Below are positions 44,656-55,932 of a stretch of 64,000 nt of DNA, in pieces (the stretch's first letter is position 1; each line of letters starts with the position of its first letter). The DNA comes from Sipunculus nudus (taxonomy: Eukaryota; Annelida; Sipuncula; Golfingiida; Sipunculidae): positions 28,091,033-28,155,032 of the forward strand of contig CM049309.1 in NCBI GenBank assembly GCA_026874595.1, read 5' to 3'. A program made the translations under genes and the position numbers. A model generated the notes under the pieces. The model saw only the letters and a list, made by a program, of their open reading frames with translations, searched no databases and was not told where the DNA came from.

Positions 44656-46320
44656 TGGGGACAGCCTTGGTAAATACCATCAAGTCTAGTCAACTTGTCA
44701 CCATCATGAACATAGACGAAAAAACTAAGCACCTGCCGGCGGGACTCACGGTAGGGATGGTGGAGGAAGTCCATAGAGTCCCTGGAACGATCGAGGCAGT
44801 GGTGCGGAGCTCCTCCACTGAGGCATTAGTGCCGGAACATCTGGAACCCATGTTAGAAGTGATCTCTGATAAATTAAGCCCAGATCAAAAGAAACGGCTC
44901 AGACAATTAGTAGCCGAGTACAGTGATGTTTTCGCATGACCGGATGGGGCGCTGGGACTAACTGACCTAGTGGAACACCATATTGATTCGCAAGGCTGTC
45001 CACCGATGAAACAACAACCAAGAAAGCTACCTTTAGCCCGACGAGAGATAGCTAACCAGGAAATTGACAAGATGTTAGAGAAGGGTTTCATAGAGCCCAG
45101 TGATAGTCCGTCGGCAAGCCATATCGTGCTAGTGACAAAGAGGGATGGAACCACCAGATTTGTGTGGATTATAGGCGGTTGAATGAGGTGAATCGTAAAG
45201 ATGCGTATCCTCTACCGTGGGTGGTTGAAACCATTGATACACTGTCCGGGGCTCAATGGTTTTGCACCCTTGATCTTGCCAGTGGCTACTGGCAGGTTAG
45301 TGTAGCCGAGGAAGATCGGCCAAAGACGCCGTTTACAACCAGGAAGGGACTTTTCCCATGGCGAGTAATGCCGTTCGGGCTCAGCAACGCCCCGGCGACC
45401 TTCACACCAGATTTGTGTGGATTATAGGCGGTTGAATGAGGTAAATCGTAAGGATGCGTATCCTCTACCGTGGGTGGATGAAACCATGTATACACTGTCC
45501 GTGGCTCAATGGTTTTGCACCCTTGATCTTGCCAGTGGCTACTGGCAGGTAAGTGTAGCCGAGGAAGATCGGCCAAAGACGCCGTTTACAACCAGGAAGA
45601 GACTTTTCCCATGGCGAGTAATGCCGTTCGGGCTCAGCAACGCCCCGGCGACCTTCACACCAGATTTGTGTGGATTATAGGCGGTTGAATGAGGTGAATC
45701 GTAAGGATACGTATCCTCTACCGTGGGTGGATGAAACCATGTATACACTGTCCGGGGCTCAATGGTTTTGCACCCTTGATCTTGCCAGTGGCTACTGGTA
45801 GGTTAGTGTAGCCGAGGAAGATCGGCCAAAGACGCCGTTTACAACCAGGAAGGGCCTTTTCCCATGGCGAGTAATGCCGTTCGGGCTCAGCAACGCCCCG
45901 AAGCCTTCTCCCGGCTTATGGAGTTAGTGCTCCGGGGACTGCACTGGGAGAGATGTCTGGTATACCTGGACGACATAGTTGTATTCAGTGGGAACATGGA
46001 TCAGGCTTTGTCGAACTTGGGTATGGTGTTTGACCGACTGAGGTCAGCTAAGTTGAGGTTTAAACCCAAGAAATGTGTACTATTTCAAACGAGCGTAAAG
46101 TTCTTGGGACATGATGTGTCAGGGGATTGAGTCAAGTGCGACCCCGACAAAATTCAGTGTGTTCGAGAGTGGAAGACTCCAGAGTGTCTTTCTGCGGTGA
46201 AGAGCTTCCTCTGGTTTGCCTCATATTACCGGACGTTTATACCTGGATATTCGCACATAGCTGCCCTGTTAACAGCATTGACGATGAAGGATGTGCCCCA
46301 GTGTCCAGTGGTATACACTA
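44655..46320 (+). pseudogene. Ty3/gypsy element 2: reverse transcriptase with internal triplication
   Basis: A linker (EYSDVFA) leads into PRKLPLARREI, MLEKGFIEPSDSPSAS and VLVTKRDGTTRF. A one-base loss shifts the frame at the VDYRRLN motif. The palm segment with DLASGYWQV...FTTRKGLFPWRVMPFGLSNAP is then present three times in tandem. Only the third copy continues into LMELVLRGLHWERCLVYLDDIVVFSG (YLDD at 45,963-45,974) and LRFKPKKC...FLGHDVS. After FLWFASYYRTFIPGYS the RNase H and integrase domains are missing. Confidence 0.85.
45153..45892 (+). repeat. Tandem triplication of a 253-bp reverse-transcriptase segment
   Basis: ACCAGATTTGTGTGGATTAT starts at 45,153, 45,406 and 45,659, exactly 253 bp apart. 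Since 253 is not a multiple of 3, each copy shifts frame. Copies 2 and 3 share GGATGAAACCATGTATAC where copy 1 has GGTTGAAACCATTGATAC, so they are closest to each other. Confidence 0.9.
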
Positions 46321-46600
46321 AGTGGTTGCGTGAGGCTCTGCTTACGGCGTTCGCTTTTGCTAGGAAGCACCTGACACAGGCCGCGAACCAACAGAAACGA
46401 CAGTATGATCGACAGGCTACCGAACGAGGGTTCGACGAAGATGGGATGGGCCTTATTTGGTAGTTTTGCGGCTGACTGAATTATAATACAAGATCCAGTT
46501 GTTGGCCCGTTCAAAACCGAAGTTGGTACACGTGGACCAGTTGAGACGTACCCAGCCGGGTGGTGGGAACGACCCCTGGCAAAACCAACCCCGACCCTGT
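46321..46600 (+). pseudogene. Ty3/gypsy element 2: post-integrase tail
   Basis: KHLTQAANQQKRQYDRQA and GLIW follow directly after the reverse-transcriptase end. Frameshifted traces of the VVGPFKTEV...VDQL region come after that. In an intact element roughly 600-700 codons of RNase H and integrase would lie between, so a large internal deletion occurred. Confidence 0.6.
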
Positions 46601-47150
46601 GTAGACCCTTATTGGGAATTCTACATTTTCAAACTTTCATTTGGTCCTATAGGAAATTCCTGACCGGTACGGTTCCTTTAATATAGGCCCTTCAGTATCG
46701 TTTAAAACTCCGTACACATGCTTCTCAAATGGCAAACATGATGTGCATTCCTTTCGCCCTATATTGAACACACCTTTCCGACCCGGACCCTCGCAGGGTC
46801 TCCTAACTTAAATTCAAATGAACTAAAATAAAAAAAAAAATATGAGACTTGTACATTTCCAAACATATTTTTTCTACTCTTTGGGAAATTCCTGGTCGAT
46901 CTGGGCCCCCCTTGTTCCCATTCGGTTCTGGTACCTTATGCCTGCTGACCACCACTTTCATAAAGCCTGCTTTATGTTAGATATACCACGGCGGGGATTG
47001 TACCAACACACTGACGCTACCTGACGTTACCGTCACAGAAGTGGGAACCGGTATCTATTGGCTATAACCGCCAGGACTGTGGTGCTCCATGCATTACACG
47101 ATGTGTCCTATGCATGAGCAGCAGCTTCCAATGGGGATTTTGTTTGGTCA
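46601..47150. other. 3' flank of gypsy element 2, unassigned
   Basis: TACATTTTCAAACTTTCATTTGG and TACATTTCCAAACATATTTTTTC start two loosely similar stretches (near 46,621 and 46,852). No LTR pair is evident. Confidence 0.35.
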
Positions 47151-47370
47151 ATCATAACCACTAAAGGGTGTCACTCTATACTGTGACTAAAGTTAAACTA
47201 GTTTTAACTAGGGTCTGGGCCTTACAAATACGACTTTGTGAGCTAAGTTTGCAAAAAGTTTCAGCATGCCCTGACAATTAACAAAATTTGGTGCCTCCTA
47301 AAATTTTGTTGAACAGATTTCAGGGGGGGGGGGGCGCCTGTTGCGACCCCCTCTAAACACGCGCCTAGGG

Positions 47371-47470
47371 AACCATGACCATAGATTAGAGTATCTGCAG
47401 TCAGTATATGCCTCTGTGACCACCGGGTAGCATGGCCATAGATTAGAGTTTCTGCTTGCAGAGTATGCCT
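47371..47470 (+). repeat. 57-bp minisatellite, right part
   Basis: Units start at 47,371 and 47,428 in phase with the left part at 42,857-43,032. The array decays into a microsatellite. Confidence 0.8.
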
Positions 47471-47476
47471 GTCAGA

Positions 47477-47477
<1 letters not shown>

Positions 47478-47527
<50 letters not shown>
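47478..47527. repeat. (GT)n(AT)n microsatellite
   Basis: GTGTGTGT followed by about 44 bp of AT dinucleotide. Confidence 0.9.
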
Positions 47528-47576
47528 TATATTGGCAATGTGTCTCACAAACAATAAAAGGTTGTCCAAGAAACTG

Positions 47577-47615
47577 CCCCCCCCCCCCCCACACTGAGAT
47601 AAATTGACGCCACTG
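47577..47615. repeat. hAT-MITE-like right end
   Basis: A C-run followed by GATAAATTGACGCCACTG, identical to the right end at 24,066-24,083. The left end is not identified. Confidence 0.4.
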
Positions 47616-47964
47616 ATGATGTAAATATGCACGTCGTAAAAAATAAAAAGCAGTCTACACGCAACAATAAATCAAGGAACGTATTAAAAATATAAGCAAG
47701 GCACATTTAGGCTTACATATACTTACATGTAGGCCTATCTATGTATTTCTCTACTCTTTCATACAGATGAAATTGTACGTGCATTATCGGAAGATTAACT
47801 TTCCACAGGTAAAGTACGAAATAGTTTCAGTGCATTACAAATTTCTGCTTTACCGGTACTATAAAGAATTATATGACAATGCACCAATATTTATAATATG
47901 CTGATTCAATTTCAAGGAACTGAGGTTCCATTCGAGACTTATTTTGATTGACGACCTGTGTGTA

Positions 47965-48546
47965 AATAACCGTAATCCGTAACCGTTAGACCCAGAAACT
48001 TCTAAATGTACATCCAGGGAAGTTCTAGGCAAATCTCCTAGGAAAACTGAAATTAGGTCACGGTGACCTATGTATTTTCGAATAACGGGCTGAAAACATT
48101 ATTCTGAGCACCATGAAAGTCAGATCGGTACCAACTGTATCAGTAAACCCTAGCATCTTCAAACGTAACATCCAGGGAAGTCTTGGGCAAATCTCCATAG
48201 AAACCTAAAGTTAGGTTATGTTGACCTATATTCTGCGAGCTACTAGTAAAAAATGATTTTAAGCACCCTGTCAGTCCGACAGGGCATTTTACTTTACCGT
48301 TCTAGCTATAATTGACATCCAGGTCGTATTAAATCGTTTTGGAAACACTAAATAAGGTCACTGTTACCTATTTTCCGAGGACGATGGACAAACAAAATTG
48401 ATTCTGAGTACTCTTGAAGTCATTCTAACCATATGTTCATGGTCTTTATCAAATCATCTTTAACTACATCATAACATCAATATTTAATGCAGGCGTCGAT
48501 CAACTGTCGGTAATTCAGCTGAGCGTCATAACCCTTGCGCCACTTG
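47965..48546 (+). repeat. Interspersed repeat copy D, headless
   Basis: It starts within the family body (GTAACCGTTAGACCCAGAAAC, CATCCAGGGAAGT) and ends TCAGCTGAGCGTCATAACCC. Three GACATCCAGG or ACATCCAGGG steps recur about 170-200 bp apart. The CCGTCCG head is missing. Confidence 0.55.
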
Positions 48547-48766
48547 TTTTGACATTTAACCTACATCTGTTCCAGATATAGTTACTGTTTTAGCTGATCA
48601 AACACAATCAGTACCCGTGACCTTAATTTTATTATTTTCCCCGGCCCCTTCAAACATATTTCATACCTTCCCCATGCAGTCACTAACTGAATTCCGATGT
48701 GTGGATGTGATTTTCTTAAAACATTAATCGAGTGACATGAAATTGACGAAACTGTGCACTCAAGGC

Positions 48767-48769
<3 letters not shown>

Positions 48770-48830
<61 letters not shown>
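48770..48830. repeat. (AT)n microsatellite
   Basis: About 60 bp of AT dinucleotide. Confidence 0.95.
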
Positions 48831-48832
<2 letters not shown>

Positions 48833-49071
48833 TAAAGATTAAATAACATTTCAACAACTTTTTAGAGATAAAATATTGAAAATTGGTAGATTTCCAAGAA
48901 GCAACCAAAATGTTCAAATAAGAAAAATATTTTATCACATGTTCAAGACCAATTTATGGACTTTTGGCTTCATTTTTCCCAGATGAATTCCCATATATTC
49001 CCATAATTGTCCCCCTAATACCTTAAATAAAGGATGGTCCCCTAAATACTGTCAGTGGAGTTCTATATGCA

Positions 49072-49072
49072 T

Positions 49073-49118
<46 letters not shown>

Positions 49119-49121
49119 GGT
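49072..49121. repeat. (CA)n(AT)n microsatellite
   Basis: About 22 bp of CA followed by 24 bp of AT. Confidence 0.9.
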
Positions 49122-49713
49122 GATTCCTCATACGTGGAACAGAGAGGAGTCTCATCCACAAGAGAGGGGCCACAGATTGTCTCGCAAAAGAGCCATTCTG
49201 TGTCTCCTGTGCTTTATCGTTTTTTGAAACTCCCTTTAATTAAGATTTAGAGCGACTGTAAACATAAAGGAGGTCTTATGTATATCTTAAACTTAAATAT
49301 TTATCTTAAACATAAATATTCAACCTAATTCAGCAGTTTCTTACCCTTTATTTGCGTATAAACTGTTTTTTTCTGTGGCAGGGAAATATGGGCACCCACT
49401 TAAGCATATGCTCATATTACCCCGTGCCATCCATGCTCATATTCTCCAAAGCGACACGTTTCACGTCTATGTGAAGGCTGTATCCTGTTACGATATATAC
49501 CTTCAATTTAACCCTATAAAACATGCAATAAGACAGTGTATGTGAGGGGTGATAATATATATTTCAGTTGTAATGCATCTTAGTGCAAATTGAAGCTTTC
49601 AATATAAATACAAAATTTAGCAAAATGTGCTTTAAATAGTTTTAAAGCAAATTTCATTTGCAAGTCTTAAAGCGTCTCGGCCTTTGTTGTCATCAATAAC
49701 CCGTTTGCCGCAG
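49122..49713. other. Unassigned interval
   Basis: No gene is recognised. CTCATATTACCCC at 49,409 is shared with 42,478. Confidence 0.35.
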
Positions 49714-49905
49714 TCAGCTGAAACCAGGTATATATATCCTTGAAATTTTCGGAGCTACCCCAATAACCTCCGAAAAATATTGTTCACTAACAGTTGTCAC
49801 CATTGAGCCAGTGTCTATCAAAGAATTTACAAATGTATATCCAAGTTTTGCCTGAATAAACGGTCGGCCCCAATGGTCATACTTAAGAGACCTACAGATG
49901 GACAT
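49714..49905 (-). pseudogene. Ty3/gypsy element 3: aspartic protease fragment
   Basis: The minus strand reads GRPFIQAKLGYTFVNSLIDTGSMVTTVSEQYF, with the DTG active-site motif of retroelement proteases in its hydrophobic setting. The frame is cut within about 30 residues after the motif; downstream pol is missing. It follows the zinc knuckle at 50,210-50,265 in the normal gag-protease order. Confidence 0.75.
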
Positions 49906-51054
49906 TCCTGATTTGTAACAGGATCACTTTTAGTCACCTGACTCCCTACTGCCTGCTTTGTATCAGCAGTGGGGGAACTTACTTTCTCTGGTTAAACGGA
50001 TTAGGGGATTCACCCTGATGCAACTGACCCCTGTTTACACTTGCGGCTGGGAACGGACTCGCCTGAAAATCGGCTGGAGGGGCACCATGCGTTGATAGGT
50101 TATAGATATTTGGTTACTTGTATGCTGAACGCGAGTATATTGAGGCGTATACTGAGGAGCGGAGCTACTGGCATTTGAGGTGGGCGTATGACTTTGAGCT
50201 GCTAACCATTTACGGCAATCCCTCTTTATATGACCCTGCTTCTTACAGTAAAAGCATACAATGTTCTGCTTTGGGGAATTGTTCCTATCCTTCCCTATTA
50301 CTACCTATAAAAGATCTGCTATATGTGACTGCTGTGTCTTCTGCAGTTCTTTCAGCTGCTGACCAAGGGCCGAATCTGGTGCGCTGTTTGCACTAGTGCT
50401 GTACTGTTAACAGTGTCTACTTGATAGCTGCTTAGTTTAGGGATGGACCTCACCCTGATATCTTCCTCTGCCCATAGCAAAGCTTCCTCGCATACAGACT
50501 GGAAACTACATTCACTATTTGCCCTGACGTTACCCTTCAAATATTTTCTGAGATGTTTTTCTCTTACCCTCTCAGCGAAACTGTCATGTAAGGCCTTATC
50601 CTTGTCTCGAATACAGTAACTGTCTACGGTTAATGCCCGATCAATCAATTTCATAAAGGAGTGCGCAAACTCCCGTAAACTTTCTCTATCATCCTGTTTC
50701 CTGTTATAGAAATAATCTAATAGCTGTGATATGAAGAGACGCTCAGTGAATGCGCTTGTCAGTACTTTAAAGACATCGTCAACACGACACGTGTTTTAGT
50801 CTAGTGTAAAGCGAACCTCTTCCCTAACATCTCCCTCCAGATGTAACAGAATGAAATTAATGGCAGACCTGCCCTCTAAATCATGCATTCGGATACTGCG
50901 CTTCGTATCAACTACCCATTCCTTAATTTCCCTCGGATTCCGACTAAAATTTCTGTGATGAATGTACAACTTTGGCTATAATCTCTTGAGGCTTAGCCTC
51001 AAAATCAGCCCTTAGATTTTCAAATTTCTCATTCTCCATCTGGACTGTTGCCAT
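49906..51054 (-). pseudogene. Ty3/gypsy element 3: gag with zinc knuckle
   Basis: A minus-strand ATG at 51,054-51,052 opens MATVQMENEKFENLRADFEAKPQ. After a frameshift the gag core continues (REIKEWVVDTKRSIRMHDLEG, LEGDVREEVRFTLD, a stop, then LDYFYNRKQDDRESLREFAH and FAERVREKHLRKYLKG), typical of the DYF.R.Q...ESL.EF..A region. A second frameshift near 50,370 precedes a canonical CX2CX4HX4C knuckle reading CFYCKKQGHIKRDC (about 50,210-50,255). Gag would form the particle and bind genomic RNA. At least three disruptions make it a relic. Confidence 0.75.
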
Positions 51055-51500
51055 TATGTTTATAGTTTACAATATATATCCAAAACACAAGTACAAAACA
51101 GTAAGAATATCACCAGATAAAATATCATAACTTCCTGAACAAACTCACTTGAACAGTGAGCGCTAAGTTCAGCTAGCCCACATAACCTATAGTAGCACGA
51201 CTGTCACTTAATAATATTCAATATGAACAAGAAATGCTCAAGTTCTCAAATTACAAAAACATATCAAAATGAAATTAGTAAAACCTGGCCAGACCATATT
51301 ACATTAATTTGGACAGAATAATAACATCATACATGCACAAACAGTTATTGATATCACCTACTGTCATAGTAGGTTTAACATTTAATTACAAAGTCCATCA
51401 ATTTATATTGTTTTTCCTACTGTGAAGGTGCGTCGGCCGCGATCTTCTGGAGAATCGTTGTGTCTTCTCCTTCCTTCACTTGGACAAATCAGATCGAATC

Positions 51501-51520
51501 CCGCTTCTGACACCAAATTT
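51501..51520 (-). promoter_or_regulatory. Primer-binding-site-like sequence of gypsy element 3
   Basis: On the minus strand TTTGGTGTCAGAAGCGGG lies about 450 bp upstream of the gag ATG. TGGTGTCAGAAG..GGGA is a common gypsy primer-binding sequence placed just after the 5' LTR. The LTR would therefore extend from about 51,520 to higher coordinates, but its far end is not resolved. Confidence 0.5.
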
Positions 51521-52759
51521 CTGATGATGGGGTTCGATGACAACACCTTCATTGGTTTGACTCCTTTTATAACGACAACTTGAGTATAAACAAAAAAAAC
51601 CTATAACAAAAAGTGCAGAACCTTAATTCAAATTCCTGTCGAATCAATATGACAAATAAAATTAACTACAATGTACTATTAAACAAACTGAACATATAAT
51701 CAGCTTTGTTTAACCTTAGTTATTGAAAATACTTGTGATTTCTTTTTGTCACAATATGAAATATTGTCCGTATTTAGGGAACAGCATATTATATTGAATG
51801 ATAATCACCTCGACTTCTGTACAAGTACATGTAAGGTGTAAGTGATCCGTTCGGTCCCTTTGAACATTAATCTCCGTGCTGAACTGTTACATATTAAAGT
51901 TTGGTAAGATTATTTTAGTTACAACAAATCTTTAAAATAAATGTTTTCGTGACTAATGAATACAAATTAAGATTACAAGAATAAATGATATAATTGAACA
52001 CAACATATTCATCTAACACAAAACAACTCTAAATGCTATACTAACCACATTCATGGGTTATTCCTTGCGATAATAATTAGAGAGGATCGCTGCTTATTCT
52101 TATATGAACCTGGCATTACTGTTTCGGTGGTACCTGCAATTCCATAAAGCTGGACTATAACACAGGGCCGGGTGTAACCCTTAACTGGCCAGTACTTTCC
52201 CCAAGTTTTACAGGACACCTACTACACCAGAACTTTACGCCTTACACACAAGGGCATACATGTAGTACATGAACAAACAAAAACATTAACCCCTCCTGAC
52301 CTATATAGGCCTTTAGCACGTGAATCCCTGCAGTCATAATATAGTGATATTAATACACCCTCTGCAGGTCAGAGATAGATAAACTCTAATGATTACGAAA
52401 AGAAAAGTTATCACAAGACTAACAACATTATTCACAACCCTTATATTACCTGAATGGTAAATACAAGCATTACCATGAAACAATGCATTGAATATATAAC
52501 CCGACGGGTCCTTTATACGTAATATTACTCATACAATATATCTCACTAACTTCAACGTACATTCTTATATATCTGCTTTATACCCACGGTATTAGCTTAC
52601 ATTTCTATGAGCAGAATATATCAGAAACATGAAAATACATAATAAGGATAAATTGTACTGTATACTCACTCTAAACATATATGGACATTTGTAGCAACTA
52701 CTTACACAGTTTGCAGTTCACAAGTCTGTATCGGTGGTCTCAATCGATAGTACTGGTCC
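51521..52759. other. Probable LTR of gypsy element 3 plus unassigned sequence
   Basis: AT-rich, no gene. The part nearest 51,521 should be LTR by position. Confidence 0.35.
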
Positions 52760-54180
52760 TGTTCACACGAGTGTCACTTACTCACGGGATTTTCTTACTT
52801 AAGAGTGGGACCAGTGTGATTCCGTCACCTAAGATGTGACCAAGTCACTTAAGCATGTGATCGTGTCACTACCCATCATTTTTCTGTCACTTAAAGAAGA
52901 ATGTGAATTTGTCACCTTTTGAGCTGTCACCTGGCCTAAGTGACACCCTTTTGATCGGTATTTTTCCTGTGATCCTGTCACTTACACCGGCTCACACTAT
53001 ATGTCATTTAAACTGAGGGGACTTTGAACCTGTCACCTAACTGTGATCCGTCACTTAGTAAAACCTTTCCCCTTACATTTTCCCTCACATTTTGGTCACC
53101 TTACGACAGGCGCAAGCCTAACCTGCTTTGTCACTTGAAAAATTGTAATCTTTCAAGGTCACATGGTCGTCACTTATACAATTTTTTAAACAAGTAACAA
53201 GTCTTTACACTTATACAAGTCAACAACTTTAAAGCTGTCTTATCATATGGTATGTATTATCTTACATATAGCACAACACTTTTACATTATACAGCGATCA
53301 AAACTTACCAAATTAGATATTTTGCAGGTCTGTAATATGTTCTAAAGTATAAAAAGTAACATTTTGTGCTAACTACATGTTATATTTTGTGATATTTTTA
53401 CATTTTGTTATAATTCCTTCTAATATTTAAAGGTATTTTATCAAAAATTAGGTCTATATATTTAAAGTTTCACATTTGCATTCTTTCTTTTTACATACAG
53501 TGAGGTAAAATGTCTTGCTCGACAGTTATCATTGTTTCTGAGACTTTTCAGTACTTTGTCAAAGTTTGGGTCGATTTTGTCCAATATTAAAGTAGTTTTA
53601 TTTGTGATCCTGTCACTTAAGTACCGGTCAACCTGTCATACCAGGGACAAGAAGACTTGTGAACCACGTGTTCTCATGTCAATAACGTTCCCTATGCCAG
53701 TTCTAATTTGCTACAAAGATGCTACTCGGATTGAAGGGTTTATGAATAATATCACAGGATATTCCTACTCAGACTCAGCATTCTAGAAGCTATGATCATG
53801 GTTATTACTATGGTAGGAGGAACTGTATATACAAGTAAAAAAGTCTTCACGACACACATGAAACCTTGTAAATCCTTAAATATAAGTTAATTGGCACTTT
53901 AAATGTTTTCACACATGTATGAAACACTCAATACATTATTTTCAGTATTCTAAGTTTTACTTTCATTCATATTTTTCACATAACTGCCTTAAGTGACAAG
54001 ATCACATGAAAAAAATGAATAGCTTTCCTGAACATTTTGAGTTGAATTCATACATGAGACACCTTATACCGCCTTAAATGACAAGATCACATAAAAAAAT
54101 GAATAGCTTTCCCGAACATTTTGAGTTAAATTTATACATGAGTCCTTTAACTTGCGTTAGTTGACAAGATAACATGATTC
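52760..54180. repeat. Cluster of TGTGATCCTGTCACTTA-like motifs
   Basis: At least a dozen variants of TGTGATC(C)TGTCACTTA crowd 52,766-53,175. One lies at 53,604, and three in inverse orientation (TAAGTGACAAGATCACAT and variants) lie at about 53,993, 54,075 and 54,157. The last three sit in ~80-bp direct units with ATGAATAGCTTTCC. Opposed orientation at the two ends suggests the subterminal repeats of a non-autonomous DNA element. No coding region is supported. Confidence 0.55.
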
Positions 54181-54216
54181 TATTTAAAGAATAAAGAAGA
54201 AAACATCTGAGTTAAA

Positions 54217-54419
54217 TAGACAGACTGAAAAAGACTACGTTCCGCTCTTGCAAATTAAAATCGCTGATTAATCCGAAAAGGTGGTCTTAATGAAATGCGC
54301 TGAGTCATCTACATCAAATATTGATGCATTTGAGAATTCAAGCAATGATAGTTGTAGCAGACATAGTAGAATCGGGTTCACCCGATAGTAGTAGGAGACA
54401 TAGGAGGATTGGGTGAATT
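54217..54419 (+). repeat. 203-bp direct repeat, left copy
   Basis: It runs from TAGACAGACTGAAAAAG to GGATTGGGTGAATT. The second copy lies at 55,933-56,135, about 92% identical by eye. The two copies bracket the LINE relic. Confidence 0.85.
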
Positions 54420-54479
54420 GCTTAATTAGCAATGTGCGGATGTTTTTAATCCAATTTTCTGTCAATTGTGTCATATGTC

Positions 54480-55928
54480 TTTTTACAATTGTGAAGTTCC
54501 AGCATAATTGAAATCAGCTATTGTAACCCCTATATTGAAGAAAAGCAGTTTTGATGCACACGTTTTTTAAAGCACTATCGGCCAATATCTAACCTTTCGT
54601 TCCTTACTAAAGTGTTAGAAAAGATCGTTGCCACTCGTATCACTTCATATATGAAGGAAAACCATTTGTATGAAGACCAACAGTCTGCATATAGATCTTT
54701 TCATAGCACTGAAACATGCCTGCTCAAAGTATATAATTATCTCCTCTCGGCTATGGACTCTCAACACTGGAGATGCCTTGCAATGGATCAGGTCATAACT
54801 GTGCAATCGAAGTCAGTGTATTAGTGCTGTAGGTCATAAGTGTTCTCCAACTGAGATTACCTACGGTGTTCCACAAGCTTCTGTGCTGGGGCCTCTGTTT
54901 TTTTTTACAATTTACACATTACCACTTGGTGAATTAGTACGACAGCATGGAATGGATTATCATTTTTATGCTGATGACAGTCAAATTTATGTATCATTTA
55001 AACCAGAATCAAAGCTTCCTATTTCTACCATTGAAACATGCTTGCATGACATAGGTATATGGATGTGTCAGAAACTGCTTAAACTCAATGCTGATAAAAC
55101 TGAGGTTCTGATTATCGGTACAAACCAGCAGAGGTAAAAAATTCAGTTGAAAACTCTTAACATATTTGACTCTGTAGTTGTGCCTACAAACAGTGCTAGA
55201 AACCTGGGGGTAGTGTTTGACCAAGGGCTTTGCCTTGACAAGCATGTAAATAATATTTGTAGTTTGGCTTTTTACCACCTGCGTAATATAGTTATGATAA
55301 AGGGTTTCCTAACTCAAGATTCACTAATAACATTAATTCATGCGTTCATCAGTTCAAGGATTGACTGTTCCAACTCTTTGCTATGTGGTCTTTCTAGCAA
55401 GTTACTGGACCAGCTACAGAGAGTGCAGAATGCAGCTGCTAGATTTGTAACTGGTGCCAAGAAGCACGACCACATTACACCGATACTTAAAGAACTCCAT
55501 TGGCTCCCGGTGCGACAGCGCATTGATTTTAAAATTTTATTATTAGTATACAAAGCCATAAATGGTCAATCGCCTATTTACTTTAGGAACCTCTTAACTT
55601 TTTAAGTCAGGCAGCTTAGGTCATCTGACCAAGAGCTTTTAGTGATCCCTAAAGCACGAAGTGAGATGTTTCGTTCGAGAGCTTTCTCAGCTGTGGCACT
55701 AAGGTTGTGGAATGAACTTCCGCACTCAATCAGAACTTCACCATCTTTAGCTTCTTTAAAAAGAAATCTTAAAACTTACCTTTTAATATTAGCTTTTGGT
55801 AGTTCTTAGAAATTAGGGTTTTCACTTAGGAATCTTTGCTTTAGTAGGACCAACATTTTATGTTTAAGTAAAACGGTGCTTTGTGTTTTGATAACTATTT
55901 TGTTGAATTAGCGCTATATAAATTAAAT
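54480..55928 (+). pseudogene. L2/CR1-like LINE reverse-transcriptase relic, 3' part
   Basis: Plus-strand frames read SAIVTPILKKSS, then LEKIVATRITSYMKENHLYEDQQSAYRSFHSTETCLLK. The block that should contain the first catalytic Asp (LDLSAAFDT type) is missing. The sequence resumes with YGVPQASVLGPLFFFTIYTLPL and YHFYADDSQIYVSF (YADD), then KLLKLNADKTEVLIIG. After a stop come RNLGVVFDQGL and LLDQLQRVQNAAARFVTGAKKHDHITPILKELHWLPVRQRIDFKILLL, the L2/CR1-type C-terminus, and a final SFSAVALRLWNELP-like segment. It ends GCGCTATATAAATTAAATTA, typical of the 3' tail. It is 5' truncated, internally deleted and frameshifted. Confidence 0.85.
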
Positions 55929-55932
55929 TAGA

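Larger units (their letters stand above)
43033..47367. mobile_element. hAT-like insertion in the minisatellite, containing gypsy element 2
   Basis: The flanks are GGGTACCA (43,025-43,032) and GGGAACCA (47,368-47,375), an 8-bp duplication with one mismatch. The minisatellite phase is continuous across it. The tips are AGGGCGTGCTCAGGA and, inverted from the right, TAGGCGCGTGTTTAG, with G- or C-rich runs just inside. These are hAT-like features, but no hAT transposase is readable. The cargo is a decayed gypsy element. Confidence 0.6.

Noticed and set aside
54480-55928. LTR retrotransposon bounded by the 203-bp direct repeats
   Set aside because: The repeats lack TG...CA ends, primer-binding site and polypurine tract, and the enclosed reverse transcriptase is of LINE (L2/CR1) type.
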